NCBI GenBank assembly: GCA_963210315.1 | Contig: OY723296.1 | Coordinates: forward strand, 310,001 to 374,000 | From: Rhynchopus euleeides | Taxonomy: Eukaryota > Euglenozoa > Diplonemea > Diplonemida > Diplonemidae | Direction: 5' to 3' | Length of the DNA: 64,000 nucleotides | Shown here: in pieces, positions 10,154 to 21,960 of the stretch | How the letters are laid out: each line of letters begins with the position of its first letter | Position numbering within the stretch: the first letter of the stretch is position 1 | The notes under the pieces: generated by a model | The model's input: the letters and a program-made list of their open reading frames with translations, nothing else | The model's database searches: none | What the model was told of the DNA's origin: nothing | Program-made: the position numbers and the translations under genes

Positions 10154-13100
10154 CCCCTTTTCTTGTGCACCTTTGTGTATACCTGTTGGGGCGAAAAGCA
10201 GTGATTCCTGCCTTGGGGACAGGAGTGTCGCATCATCGGTCGCATCGGAGAGGCCACACGGTGCGACCTACACTACAACGGCTTGTATGTACAGGTGCAG
10301 GATACGTGATTGCTTCATACCCATGCCTTCTTTGATCTGGTGATGGCGATCGTCAGGACTGCAACACCAAGGAGGGGGCAAAGGAGGCGGGGCGAGGGGC
10401 GGGTGTGGGAAGGGGGGGGGCATCACCGGCCAAATAGTTCTGATACTGTTGCATTTGCTTCACAAAAAAATGAAATGCCGGATGCCTTGGAGGGGGGGGG
10501 GGAGCCACCTCCTAGAGTTAGCATATGCGTTTGCTGCGCTTGCTGCTTTTGTTGGAACGCAACCTTCGGGGCAGGACAAAAAAGGACAACACTGCAGGCT
10601 GGCACGACCCGTGCAATACAGTGCAAACCGGGCGATTGCCAAAGAACACATGGCCCTTCTTCACGATTAGGCATATCTGTTGCCAGATTTTCTTGCAGCC
10701 AGACAAACAAGCTCCGTAGTTACCCCCACCGCCGAGGCGTCCCCGGTTCATCGCGGAGAGGCCCCAGAATCGTGCAGAACTGTTCCCAAAAATAACAGCG
10801 CCCCCTCCCCGCCGGATCCTAAAGTGAAGGCAACTCGTGATAGCAAACTGGAGTAACACCTGTGCGATTGTCTCGGGGGGGAGGGGGGGTTTCACGTCCC
10901 GCAAGACAATGCCCAGTGCAGCTATTTTGCGGGTTGTCCCGTTTCCCTCCCACTCCACGATCCAGCGTGAGGTGCGCACGATAGTTGGTTTTCCTTTTAC
11001 AGTTGCGACAACCAACAGCCGTTGATACGGCCACTGATATCTGCAACACACACATACACTTCCCCCGACACCGACACCGACACGCAATCCTGCGATCAGA
11101 GTTCCAGTGTGGGTCTGAAGAGGCAAGATAAATCAGACTAAAGGGTATGCACGCGCGTGCAGCGTCGCATTGCATATCAAGCCGCAGAGCGGCAGAGGTG
11201 TTTTCTCACCACAACTCACCGGGGCGCCACAACTGGTTTTTGCCACACCTCAATGCTGCGTGGAATCATCACTCGCGCCATCCACCCACCACCCCCGCCC
11301 CCCCCCCCCCCCAACAACAACGCACACACGGACCAAGCTCTGGGAGAGAAGCGCTTGGCATTCCGAAAAACAATCCAATTGATTGGCAACACCACCCGGA
11401 CAACAGCAATACAGACGGTTTTTCCTTAATGACCACCGGGGGCGCAGCCCCCGGTGACGGGTGCACGGATGCAGGGGGTGGGTGGGTGTCGGTGGTGGTG
11501 GTGACTGACATTTGAACCTGAGAGGTCGGGGGGGGGACAGGTGGGGGGGTGGAGGCAGAGGGGGGCCGTGAGATGCGCGTCGAAAGCAACGCGCTGGCTA
11601 GGAGGAGGGTGGTGGGATGGAGGGATGGGAGGAGAGGCAAAGGATGGTGGGGAAAACATACTCAAACCGAAGAGAGAGGGGGGGGGGGTCAGGGCACGGA
11701 GGGGATGCGCACCTTTCTCACACACACCCAATTCTCTTTTTTTGCTTATTTTTTTTGGCACATCAGAGCGAAGGGCTCTGAGACGCAGGGTAAAGAAAAG
11801 GCGAGGGGCGAGCCCCTTCCTTTTCCCTTCCCTCCCGTGCCCTCCCCCCACCCCCACCACTCTTGTGAAGCAGGCGGGTGTTCACAACCCGTGTGACGGC
11901 GAAAAGGGAGGTGGGCGGGTGGGTGTAGGTGTGGACTTTATTGCCCCCCTCCATGAGCCATGAGCCATCCACTTGATCCCAGCAACACCTAGAGAACCCC
12001 TTCAAGTACCTCTGGATTCCACGGGTGTCGTGTGTAGAGCGTCAACGCATCAACAAGCAAAAAATACAGGAGAAGAGAGGTTGTTGCTGAAACGGTGCTG
12101 CGACGTTTGTTAGTAGAGTAGAGCACACACGCCTCAGCCCTCTTCGTGTGATCTGCACTCGCCCCACAATATCGAGGGCCTTCCATCAGAATATGCAAGG
12201 TGACGCAACAGGGAGCTGTGTTGTGTGTGCACGCCTCACAAAAACTGGTTTGTAAAGCTGCACAGCTCGACACACAGCGTTGCACCACACGCGGAGTGAA
12301 ATGAATCTCACATTTTTTTTAAAGACCCCGTCAGGGTTTTGACCGGGCCTGCCCCGGGCCAATGCCCTCTGAGCCCTGTCCCACCAGGGGTAAAATGGGG
12401 CTACCAACCCGTCGACATCCCAACACAGGCCCCAACCAGTCTCAGCCAGTCACGGGTCGTCAGTCAGAGAGGGGAAGCAGGCGAAACCCCCTCACTGTCC
12501 ATCACTCCCGTCACACCGGGTCGCAAAGACACCCACAACCCCCATAATGGGAGGCAACGTATGCGGCGAAAGGGGTGGGGTGGGGTGGACGGGTGTGAAA
12601 GGAGGGGATTCAGCACGTTTAAATCATACGGAGGTAAGACCTATCCAGAACAGACAACAGAGGGGTGGGGGGGGGGGGTTGCAAGGGGGAGAGGGAGAGA
12701 GGGGGAGAGAGGGTGCGTGTGTGCTAAAATGTGAAGAATATGGCTTTCCAGCTCGGCCCTCCTTCCTCCTCCTACTCCTGGGACCCGTGTTCCTGCCCCT
12801 CCTTCGTGGGGTGGGGGTGTACCCACACAGACAACAAACGGTGAATAGTTTCTGCAGTAGTGTATGGCGCACCGAGAACACTCGTCCACTCTAAGCGCGC
12901 GCAGATACATTCCACCTGGCTCCTTGCGGAACCACGCATGGGTGAAGGCGGCATCGACAATCGCAATCAGAGAAACCAATCTGCCCCTCCCGCCTCTTTC
13001 CTTATTATGTTGTGTTGGCTTCACACCACCCCACCCCCCCCGCCCCCAACCATTCAATCGTGATTTGTATTTCCACCCGTCTCCACAGAGACGGAGTTCC

Positions 13101-13584
13101 GAACCATCTCTCTGGCCAACAAAGAAAAAAAAAACCCCCCCCCTCCATGCACACACCGGAAGCTTTATTTTTTTTGAATATTTTTAGCCGCACCGAGCAC
13201 GCCCTCCCTCCTCCCACGCTCTTGATGCCATCCGCCCCCCCCCCCCCCCTCCCCCGCTGTCCCACTCTGACATGCACACGTTACTCCGCAAGGCCCCCCA
13301 CAAAAAGCACAATTTATCATCCCGCCAGCCCCTCGGGCAGCATGGCCGGGAGGAAGGGGCACCCGCCGTGCCCAGCAGCACGCACCACCCCCACGTTGGT
13401 GTAGCAGAGGATGACTCGCATCGCCCTGAAGGGGGGAGTAAGGGAGAAGTGGGGAGCGTTATTCAGAATATTCGTTTCGCTGGGGGGGTGGGGGGGTTTT
13501 GCGCCCCCCCCCCCCCCCCCGCAGCCTCAAGGCAAAGGGAAATCCGGCGGGATGTGCCGTGTGTGTCTTGTGTGTGTCAGCCCT
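10154..13584. other. 3.4-kb region, possible unassigned exons
   Basis: No complete gene could be built. On the minus strand two segments look protein-like. One lies around 10905-11020 (contains RWIVEWEGNG) and is followed by a C-rich tract and a CACAG. The other lies around 12835-12990 (contains DAAFTHAWFRKEPGGMYLRA). They could be exons of one multi-exon gene but I could not join them with confidence. A short perfect hairpin is at 11434-11456 (CACCGGGGGC, loop GCA). The remainder is G/C homopolymer-rich. Confidence 0.3.
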
Positions 13585-14425
13585 TCAGCAGGGCGCAGTC
13601 ACCTCGAGGGTGTGGCTTTTGAACCGTTTGCTGGTGGGGTGCTCGGTACACAGCATGTGCTGGTCGTGGGTGCCGGGCGGCAATGCACCCCCGTTGGCAA
13701 ACGCGTCGCAGCCGCGGCGCTTCATCTGGCCCTGCACGGAGGGGTCTTGCTGCTGCTGCTGCTGCTGGTGGGTGGGGGTGGCGTTTGCCGGTGTCGGGCA
13801 AGCTCCCTCCTCTTCGGCGTCCAACGCGTTGATTGCCTGCAGCGCATTCGCCTCGAATGCTTCCTGCGACTGTTCGATGAAGCGAAGCAGTGCCGCTGCA
13901 TCGACCTGGCCCGTCTCGTTGGTGCTGGCTGCAAGCCACTCCCGCACCTTCGCCGCGTAGTGCATCGGCATCATGGCACGCTCCATGCGAGAGTCCGACA
14001 CATCACTCTGTCGTGTGGCGATGGGGTGCGAGGGTGCTGGGGTGTGGGAGGAACCGCTTAGATTGTTTTGCGCAGGTGCTGAAGGTAAACTGCCCGTGCA
14101 TACCCGAAGCTTCTCCACACGTTGTGTCATCCCGGCGCGGCGTCTGTTGGACTCTGCCGAGACCTGGTGGGTGTCGAGGTGTGTCGGTGTGATGCGGGGG
14201 AGGGACAGGCGCGCCACTCCACCCATGAGGGGGCGGAGGAGCACCACCCTCCGCTGTGCACACACACCCCGCAGCCGCAGCCCCTCCCTCCCCTCACCAC
14301 GCAGGGTGCCATACCTGTTCGCAGCGGCACTGCCAGAGCTTGCTCCGCGCCTCCAGCTGGTTGGCATACGCCACATTCCGCTGCTCAGGTGTAAACCACG
14401 ACGGGAGTGGAAGTTTCCTGTCCAT
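13585..14425 (-). CDS. Hypothetical two-exon protein with polyQ tract
   Basis: Exon 1 (14315-14425) encodes 37 residues beginning MDRKLPLPSWF. The intron (14164-14314) begins GTATGG, ends CACCAG and is phase 0. Exon 2 (13585-14163) encodes 192 residues. The 229-aa product has a helical N-terminal part (NVAYANQLEARSKLW), a Ser/Pro/Asn-rich linker, a helical block around residues 115-165 (ending in the helix FIEQSQEAFEANALQAI), a seven-Gln run and a basic tail (TSKRFKSH). It may be nuclear, judged only from the basic clusters. I do not recognise the family. The acceptor sequence is strikingly similar to a sequence ~95-115 bases upstream of the start, which could be the trans-splice acceptor. 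Confidence 0.7.
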
Positions 14426-15038
14426 CGCACGCACTCCCCCCCGCTTTATATCTGATTGTGTGTGGCAGGCGAGCCAACTGCGCGTGCCTTGTGTCTTGTG
14501 TCTTGTATTTGACCTGCTGGGTGTCGAGGTGTGTCAGCCAGGAAATCACATTAACAAGGCTGAACGACGGGTTCTGCAGCAAATCACACCCCTTGGTTAG
14601 GTCGGGTGGGGAGGGGAGGGGAGCGGGCTGGGTGTTAGATGCGTCTCGAGAAGCCGCCTGCCATGAAATCCGCCGAGGGGGCGGCGGCGATGCGCTGTGT
14701 TCCCCTGGAGGCAGCACCGCATACGCGCATAGATGCGATGTAAGTGTTTTAGCACAAAAATTTGCTATGTATAAGACAGGCGAGGTGCGGAAGAGAGATG
14801 AGATCGAGAGAGAGGGGGGGGGGGGGTGGGGTGGGGTGGAATATACCCCCCCCCCCCTTTCAGACTTTGCCAGGAGACGAAGAGAGAGAGAGAGAGAGAG
14901 AGATACAAGGAGAACAACTTACTCAGCGGCTAGCCCAAACACCAACCCCCCCCCGCTCTAGCCTTTCCCCCACCCCCCGCCCCCCCCGGAACCAAAAGGG
15001 GGCGAATCGAGCTAGGCGCCATCAGACAGCCCAACCCA

Positions 15039-15076
<38 letters not shown>

Positions 15077-15176
15077 CCCCTCTGCCGCCGCGACCTCCCC
15101 CTTCCTCTCTCTCTCCCTGCCCCCGTCAACACACCCGCAAAAAACCCGGATCTCAGGTTATTCCTGTTTGCGCGAG
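14426..15176. other. Intergenic with microsatellites
   Basis: Contains a (GA)n at 14881-14903 and a (CT)n at 15041-15074 near the 3' end of the LRR gene. Bases 14516-14537 nearly duplicate the 3' splice acceptor at 14164-14186 of the adjacent gene and are a plausible spliced-leader acceptor for it. Confidence 0.5.
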
Positions 15177-16766
15177 TTAGGCAGCCGCCACCTCCGCCCC
15201 TCCAGGGGACTGCTCCGCGGCTTCCCGCAGCGCGTCCCTGCATGCCTCCGACAGGTCCGTGTTGAGGAGGCTCACCTTCACCTCCGCACGGCACCCCCGC
15301 AGGGCTTCCGCCAGCACACACCCTCCCACATCGGAGACACCGCACCCATCCAGCGCCAGCCGCGACGGGGATCTGCGGTGCATCAGGGCGTCGGAGAGGG
15401 CAATCACCCCGACGTCCTTTATAGACCGGGTCCCCAGCTCCAGCTCGACGGGGAAGGGGCTGTCGCGGATCGCGGAGGCGAGGGCTATGGCGCCCGCATC
15501 GGCGATGCGGTTGTTCGACAGGCCGAGTGAGGTGCGCGACGCGCGGCGCCTCAGGGCCTGCCCCAGCGCCACCGCGCCGTGCCCCGTCACCCCGTTGAAG
15601 CAGAGGCGCAGCGACAGCCCCTCCGCAACGCACGCCCCCACCCCCTCCGCGAGATGCGCCGCGCCTTCGTCCCCCACCGCATTCCCATCCAGCACCAGGC
15701 ACACCCCCGGGGTGGTGCAGCTAGCTATCCACCCCGCTAACTCCGCAGCCCCGGCAGGGCCGATGGAGTTGTAGCCCAGGCCGAGACGCAGCGGGGCAGT
15801 GGCAACCCTCTCGCGCAGCGCCTCTGCGAAGGCGGAGGCGCCTGAGTCTCCCAACCCGTTGTTGCCGAGGTCGATGAGGCGGAGGTTGTTTGTGGCGGCG
15901 GCAGCCGCAACCCCGCGGGGGAGGCTGCCGCCCCCACCGCCCCCACCGCTCCTGCAGGACCCCGGGGTCACGAAGTTGTGCTGCAGCGACAGCGACAGCA
16001 TCAGCCCCGCGGTGGCATCCGCCACAGCAGCCAGGGCGTCCCCGATGGCAGCCGCCCCGCGATCCCCCACCCTGTTGTGCATCATGCAGATCCCCATCTC
16101 CCTCGGGAGCTCCGCCATCGCCCCGCCGATCGCCGCAGCGCCCCCCTCCCCGATGTCGTTGTGGGACAGGCCGAGCCACAGCCCTGAGGGGGGTGCCCCG
16201 CGGAGGGCGAAGGCGATTGCGGCGGTGCCGGCATCTCCGAGGTGGTTGAACTGCAGGTCGAGGCGGAGCCCCTCTGATGTGCAGCTGTGGAGCGCATCGG
16301 CCAGCGCGGCAACCCCAGTGGGGCCGATGCCGTTGGATGCGAGGCTGATACTGGAGTGTGGGGGGCATCTGGAGATGCCCGGTGCGACGGCCGCCGCGCC
16401 AGAGTCGCCGAGGCAATTATCCGCGAGGGACACCCCGATTCGCGGCGCGCAGAGTGGCAGCGCATCCGAGACATGCCGGGCGCCTTCGGCGCCCGCCTCG
16501 TTGTGCGACAGATCGAGGTAAACCCCCTCAGGGGCCCCAGCAAGCCCCCGAGATAGTGCGGCTGTTCCCTCGGGTCCGATGGATCGTTCACCCCCTCCCG
16601 CCTCGAAAGGGTTTCCGGCGACGGAGACACGCAAGCGGGGGGCACAGCCGGGGAGGGCCGCGCCAACCTCGGCAGCGCCGGTATCGCCGATGTTGCGGGA
16701 GCTCACATCGACCGTGCTCCCGGGGGATGCGGCAAGAACCCTCTCTCGGAAGGACTCGGTGGGCAT
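15177..16766 (-). CDS. Leucine-rich-repeat protein, ribonuclease-inhibitor type
   Basis: The 529-aa protein is almost entirely LRRs of the ribonuclease-inhibitor/NLRC type, with a 28-29 residue unit carrying L-x-L-x-x-N-x-I-G-D-x-G-A-x-A-L-A-x-A-L. About 15 units run from residue ~15 to the end. A Gly-rich loop (eight consecutive Gly) interrupts the array near residue 275. There is no kinase, NACHT or membrane segment, so it is a stand-alone horseshoe scaffold whose ligand is unknown. The frame is open 65 codons further upstream, but that part is low-complexity Pro/Gly encoded by simple repeats. I therefore start at MPTESF, just after a (CT)n pyrimidine tract (16784-16801). Confidence 0.88.
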   Translation of the reverse strand: MPTESFRERVLAASPGSTVDVSSRNIGDTGAAEVGAALPGCAPRLRVSVAGNPFEAGGGERSIGPEGTAALSRGLAGAPEGVYLDLSHNEAGAEGARHVSDALPLCAPRIGVSLADNCLGDSGAAAVAPGISRCPPHSSISLASNGIGPTGVAALADALHSCTSEGLRLDLQFNHLGDAGTAAIAFALRGAPPSGLWLGLSHNDIGEGGAAAIGGAMAELPREMGICMMHNRVGDRGAAAIGDALAAVADATAGLMLSLSLQHNFVTPGSCRSGGGGGGGSLPRGVAAAAATNNLRLIDLGNNGLGDSGASAFAEALRERVATAPLRLGLGYNSIGPAGAAELAGWIASCTTPGVCLVLDGNAVGDEGAAHLAEGVGACVAEGLSLRLCFNGVTGHGAVALGQALRRRASRTSLGLSNNRIADAGAIALASAIRDSPFPVELELGTRSIKDVGVIALSDALMHRRSPSRLALDGCGVSDVGGCVLAEALRGCRAEVKVSLLNTDLSEACRDALREAAEQSPGGAEVAAA

Positions 16767-16938
16767 CGGCGGAGGGATGTGGAAGAGAGAGAGAGAGAGA
16801 GGGGGACGGAGGGAGGAAGAGAGGTGTGAAAAACCTTTCACTTTCACACACACACCCACCCCCTCACCCCCTCCCTCCCCCACACGTAGATACAGTGGTG
16901 GAGGGGGAGGGGGAGGGAGGGGGAGGTGTGGTGGCCCC

Positions 16939-18497
16939 TCAGGCTGTGCTGTGTTGCCCAATGCTGCGGGGGGGTTGTGAGGGTGGGCCGTCTCGGTTCT
17001 GCGGAGGGGGGGCGGGGTGACGGGGGGTGGTGGTGGTGGAGGGGGTGGGGGCTGTGGTGGGGCGCTTCGGGATGTGGCTGGTGCGGCGGCGGGGGCGCTT
17101 CAGCTCCCAGGCGGCTTCCATGAAGAGGGAGATGTCGGCGACTTCCTGTGAGGAGGGGTGCATTGTGTTGTGTGAGGCAGAATATCTTGGAGATATTGGG
17201 GAGAGCTTGCAGGTTTGAGGCGAGTTTTCACCGCCCGTGTCTTTCCCGAATGCCCTGCATGTTGCGGAGATCTTGCAATCAAGATGGCTCGGTGGCGCAC
17301 AAAACTATCCCAAAAATGATGCAAGCATGTGTGTGATGTGTGGTGTCCCCATTCCTTCAGGAGGCATACTTTGGGCGTGCGGCAGTGCCGTGCCAGGTAG
17401 GCGACTGTCCGTGAGGTGGGGACCACAGTGTGCAGCTTGGCGAGGGAGTTGAAGACGATCACAGCAGCATCCTCTGTCGGTGCCTCAGACAGGATAGTGT
17501 CGCAGTGTGCGCCGATGTCGTGCCGCCTGTCTGCTGCCTCCTCGATGCACCGGCAGGCTGCGGTTGTGTCGCCACACATGCTGAGGCAGGTGGCAGCAGC
17601 GCTCCAGAACTCTGCGCTCGTCCGCAGGTTGTGCGACACCACGCCATCCAGCATGGGTTGCACCACCTCTGCCTTCAGCTCGGCATCCGGTGCGACCCTC
17701 TTGTCCCGCACAGCCTGCACCACCGCCTGCAGCACCATGACGCTCCAGGCAGCCCCTGTGTCCCAACCGTTCTCCCGCGAGTCCTGTCGGCGCTGCAGCA
17801 CTGCCTCGTAGTCACCATCCACGATGTGCCGGCTGATGGCTGTGGGTTCAAGAGAGAGATAAACAGGCCGGAAAGATACATGGTGTGTGCACTCGGGAGA
17901 GGAAGATAGGTTAATGAGGCTCCGAAGCCACACGACATGGTCTCCGCCTCTCCGGGTGGCCTCACCGGGTGAAGAAGAAGCCCGCGAGGGGAAAAAACCG
18001 CGTCATGCAGGAGTCCAGGAGGCCCCCTCCCTACTGTGATGCAGACAAGCGACAGGCGACATACCACGATGCTCCTGCCTCGAGAGCCGCTCAGAGGTGC
18101 ACCTGCGCGCATGCTTGGGCTTGGCAGACCTCCACTCCTGCAGGCGCAGCGGAGGGCGTTTGACATCACTCGGGTCGAGACCCGGGTATTTGGCACGGAT
18201 GGCATCGAAGTCCCACACATCAGTATCCTGCGCCGCCTGCAGGTGTGTGGGGTAGTGGGCAGTGCAGCAGGGGCTAACAACTCTATCCCTCATCAAAAAG
18301 CCAAAAAAACTCTCTCTCTCTCTCTCTCGCCCGGCAACGCCGAGAGAGAGACAGCTAAAGGCTAGCGAAAGCGCTGCACTCTGCAATATGCATACCCCAG
18401 AGAGGCTGCCTCCCCTGCTGCTGCGCATCTCGTCCACCAGGGCAGCCCCGCACCGCTTCCACCTGGCCTGCCGGCACACCCCAACTGCGGCACGCAT
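16939..18497 (-). CDS. Four-exon hypothetical protein, probably mitochondrial
   Basis: Exons 18396-18497, 18065-18236, 17370-17839 and 16939-17145 join to a 316-aa protein. All three introns have GTATG donors and CAG acceptors, and the phases agree (0, 1, 0). The N-terminus (MRAAVGVCRQARWKRCGAAL) is Arg-rich, lacks acids and looks amphipathic, as in a mitochondrial presequence. Exon 2 contains WDFDAIRAKYPGLDP. Exon 3 is a run of helices with the spacing of helical-hairpin (PPR-like) repeats (AEFWSAAATCLSMCGDTTAA, then DAAVIVFNSLAKLHTVV). The last exon ends in a basic, Pro/Thr-rich tail. A mitoribosomal or organellar RNA-binding role would fit but is inference. It ends 172 bases upstream of the LRR gene start. 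Confidence 0.72.
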
Positions 18498-19467
18498 GGC
18501 AGGGGCAAGGCCTACTCCATGCAGAGGCAGAGACACGGGCAGGGTGCGTCTAGAGGGCCCGCAAACAGGGAAGACGCCTCGCGCTGCTAATCAGGAGGTT
18601 GGGGTGGCCGCGGGGGTGACGCCGACACCGCGGGCAGGTGGGTTGGGTGTTGGGTGGGTGGGTGAGGGGGAGGTGGGGGTGGGGGTGGGGGGTGTGTGTG
18701 TCACCCAAGCTGCGCGCCTCTTTCGCACGGCAGTGGCTGTTGGCGCGCAGGGGAGGGGAGGGGGGGGGGGGTGGGTTCTTCACGGCCACACCCTCTCCTA
18801 ATCAAGAGTGTGGGTGATGGGCAGCGAAGGGGCAGCGAAGGCAAAAGACGTGTGGGAAAAAGGGGGGTGGGGATGGGGGCTGTCCGATTCTGAGAACAAC
18901 GCAACGAGCGCGTGTGTTGCGGGGGGAGGGCGGGGACCGGTGCCCCTCATATCATTACGGCGCCTTGAATTTGATGTTTCATAAGGAGGAACGTTGCCCT
19001 GGAGTGCAGAGAAGTGAGTGCCCTCTCAAAATATGAATCACACCGACGCACTCTGGAACAGAGAGCGAAGGCATTCATGGTATAGCGTGTTTACTGCAGG
19101 GCTGACACCTGCATTGGGCATGTTATGTCGTCAGCCCGCCGCGGGGGGCGGGTGGTTTACGCGGAAGCGCCTTTCAACTCCCGTGAAGGAGCTGGATCAC
19201 GGGGGGGGACGGGGGGGGGGGGTAAATTATAGATTGGTTTCCTAATTTCTGGCTTCCGGAGACAGAACCTCTCCCACCCGGGTGACAATGCAAGCGGCAT
19301 TTCTAACAAAAAACAACAAGGAGCAGGAAACGAAGGGATCTACAGGCCGCCACCACCACCGGGCAGCGCACACTCGCCCCACCCCCACCCCCCAAACGCC
19401 TTCCGCATGACCAAAACTATTTATTCCATTTCGGCGGACACCACACCCTCCCATCAGCACACACCCC
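18498..19467. other. Intergenic, no gene seen
   Basis: G-rich spacer of ~1 kb with a run of T/G repeats (18640-18705) and several G homopolymers. No protein-like frame or RNA gene was recognised. Confidence 0.45.
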
Positions 19468-21441
19468 TCAGGCGTTCGGCGGTGCTTTGGTGTGCAGGAC
19501 AAGCACTGCGGGGAGGGAGGCAAAGGTGATGGAGGCAGGGTCGATGTCTGGGCACTTGACCGACACCTCAGACCAGGCCGAGAGCCCGACAGCCGCCCGC
19601 AACGTGCCCTGGATGGTGCGGGGGTCGTGCGAAGGGTACACCTCACACACATGCGACACGCCATCCAGCTGCAGGGTGACGAACTTCGGCAGTGGCACCT
19701 CGTCACGCCCGCTGCCGCTCCGCAGCGACGGCTTCGGGTTGCGGGACACCTTCCCTGAGCTCTTGCTCCTGCACAGGCAGTAGGCCGACCCATCCTGGAT
19801 GTGGGATGGCCCGGTCAGCTCATACGCCCCCCGCCCCACGCCTGTGATGCCGAAGATGCGAAGCGCCTCCTCCTTCACCTCCGCAAGCACCACCTCGGTG
19901 TCCTTCTGCAGCGTCGTCTCGCTGGGGATGCAGCAGCCTATCCGCACGCTCCGCGTCGACTCCTCGCTGTGCACCGAAACATAGATCCGCCGCAGGAACA
20001 GCTTCGGCAGCAGACGCGGCGCATCCTCAGGGCAGACGGCACTCTTGCTGATCGTCGCCCCCTGCCGCAGCACCAGCTGCACCGCCTTGCACAGCCCGGC
20101 AAGCCGCGACCCATGCACCAACATCAGCTCCGACCCATCCCGAGCCAGCAAGACGTATTTCTCAGAAAGCGGCGTGATGCTGCCGTTCCCACTCCCGCTG
20201 TTCCCGCCCCCTTCCCCTGCAGATGCTGCAATATCGGATTCATCCACAGTGCCCTTGGCCGAGAGCTCCTCCAGGATCTTCACAAGATTTGCCTCATGAG
20301 TACTGGTCTGCGTCACGTCAAACCGCAGAACCGGCTTCCCTGCGTAATACACAACCACAGACAGAGGCTGATACAGCACGCGATACTCTGAGGCACCTTC
20401 AGGCACGCTGGAAAAGGTCAGGACAGAGAGGTCATCCCCCACGGTGTCAGGCGAGGGCGTGGTGATGGACACCGGGTGCGACACGCTGCTGGCTGAGGAG
20501 GATGAGTCGTTCCCATCGCTGTCGATGATGCGGGGCCTGCGGTGCTGCTTCCTCTTCCTCCGCTGCCTCTCCTCCTTGCGCTGCTTCCGCTTCTCCCCCA
20601 CCACCCCCTTCGTGTCGATGCGCTGCAGGCGGTACCCCAGCCCGGGCAGCAGATTCGCAATCCGCAGCGCCTCATCCACCTCCGCCACCTCCTCCGGCCC
20701 CTCCGGGGCCCCGCCCTGCCGCACCGCCTTGAGGGCGGAGTGCGACACCTCTAGCACCCCCGACCTGTGCAGCGCTGCCTCCGACACCCCATAGGTCATG
20801 GTGCTGAAGGGGCAGGCCGGGACAGAGAGCCGCACAGAATTACCCCACAGGTCATTCACGGTGACACGCTTGTCCCGGACACCCGCTGCTGTCCGGAGGA
20901 GGAAGCGGTCACCATCTGACACCTCGTTGTAGCACAGCGAGAGCCAGGTGACCAGAGGGGACGCGGTGTCTGTGATGAAATAGGAGGGGGACCGTGCAGC
21001 AGGGGCGTGGGCTGCCGGGGCGGGCGGGGTGGCGCGGAGGAGGTAGTGCCGCAGCGACGTGGCGTCGGCCCTGCTGTTGACCTGCAGAGATATGAGTCGG
21101 GTCGAGATCTCCTTCGCGGTGAGGCATTCGCCGGGGGAGACGGTGATCTCGCGGGAGACCTCGACCTGCGAGGGTGCGCCTCCGGCGGACTTCACACCGC
21201 GCCCGGTGTAGGTCACCGTGACTGTTTTGGTTTTGCATACCAGGTGGGCCCGGTCGCCGCTCATGGGGAGGTATACCGACTCAGCGTCCATTGCGTCGGT
21301 TCCGAAGACGTCGGTGCGTTCGCCGGCGAAGGTGCTGTGGACGAAGTCAACATCCTCTCCCACGACATGTGTTGCAGCGCCGCGGCGGCCAGGAACAAGT
21401 ACCCCACCTTGGCAGAGCACCATGCATCCTTCAACAGGCAT
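19468..21441 (-). CDS. Hypothetical protein, 657 aa
   Basis: This is a single open frame of 657 residues. I do not recognise it. A central highly basic segment (KRKQRKEERQRRKRKQHRRP, about residue 280-305) followed by a Ser-rich acidic stretch looks like a nuclear-localisation signal plus disordered linker. It splits the protein into two mainly beta-strand halves. The C-terminal half (about 360-657) contains repeated short strands and ends LPAVLVLHTK, which might be ubiquitin-like or similar beta-grasp folds. No catalytic motif is visible. An in-frame Met at residue 7 is an alternative start. Confidence 0.7.
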   Translation of the reverse strand: MPVEGCMVLCQGGVLVPGRRGAATHVVGEDVDFVHSTFAGERTDVFGTDAMDAESVYLPMSGDRAHLVCKTKTVTVTYTGRGVKSAGGAPSQVEVSREITVSPGECLTAKEISTRLISLQVNSRADATSLRHYLLRATPPAPAAHAPAARSPSYFITDTASPLVTWLSLCYNEVSDGDRFLLRTAAGVRDKRVTVNDLWGNSVRLSVPACPFSTMTYGVSEAALHRSGVLEVSHSALKAVRQGGAPEGPEEVAEVDEALRIANLLPGLGYRLQRIDTKGVVGEKRKQRKEERQRRKRKQHRRPRIIDSDGNDSSSSASSVSHPVSITTPSPDTVGDDLSVLTFSSVPEGASEYRVLYQPLSVVVYYAGKPVLRFDVTQTSTHEANLVKILEELSAKGTVDESDIAASAGEGGGNSGSGNGSITPLSEKYVLLARDGSELMLVHGSRLAGLCKAVQLVLRQGATISKSAVCPEDAPRLLPKLFLRRIYVSVHSEESTRSVRIGCCIPSETTLQKDTEVVLAEVKEEALRIFGITGVGRGAYELTGPSHIQDGSAYCLCRSKSSGKVSRNPKPSLRSGSGRDEVPLPKFVTLQLDGVSHVCEVYPSHDPRTIQGTLRAAVGLSAWSEVSVKCPDIDPASITFASLPAVLVLHTKAPPNA

Positions 21442-21960
21442 GTCACGACGATTGAAATGAATTGCCCTAGCTTAGGCGATAGCGATGCGGAGTCGAAGGA
21501 GGGGGGGGATGGGAGGGGGGGGGGGGGGGTATTGTGTATAAGGGGGTGGGTGGGGTGTGAGTCGCAGATGGTTGCGGTGGCTCTCCCTGTGTGTGTGGGG
21601 GGGGGGGGGGGGGGGTGGTGGGGGAGGGGGGGTGTGGGTGGGTGTGCTGCATTGCACATTTGTTTGCGCGCCAAAATCCGGGCAAAACAAAGGCAACTCC
21701 GCAGCCTGATGAGGATGTTGATTTTGTTGCCGTGACACTGACAGGAGCCCTGTTGCAATGATTGGCGTGTTTGCGGCGGGGTGGGGTGGGGTGGCCCGGG
21801 CGGTGAAGACGCTTCCATTCTGCTTTCGTTCTGCAGACCCTCCAGCTGTTCCCCCCCCCCGCCCCCACCACCCCCCGAGAACAATTTCCCGCCGGGACTG
21901 CGCCTGTGCACTGCACTGCACTGAACTCTATGCACAAAACTACCGACCACCCCCACCTTA
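21442..21960. other. Intergenic with long G and C runs
   Basis: Contains G homopolymers at 21518-21528 and 21598-21615 and C runs near 21853-21876. Read on the minus strand the G runs become pyrimidine tracts and could serve trans-splicing of the 657-aa gene. Otherwise no feature was seen. Confidence 0.45.

Noticed and set aside
15177-16961. 65-codon N-terminal extension of the LRR protein
   Set aside because: Encoded by microsatellite and homopolymer sequence, overlapping the likely pyrimidine tract.
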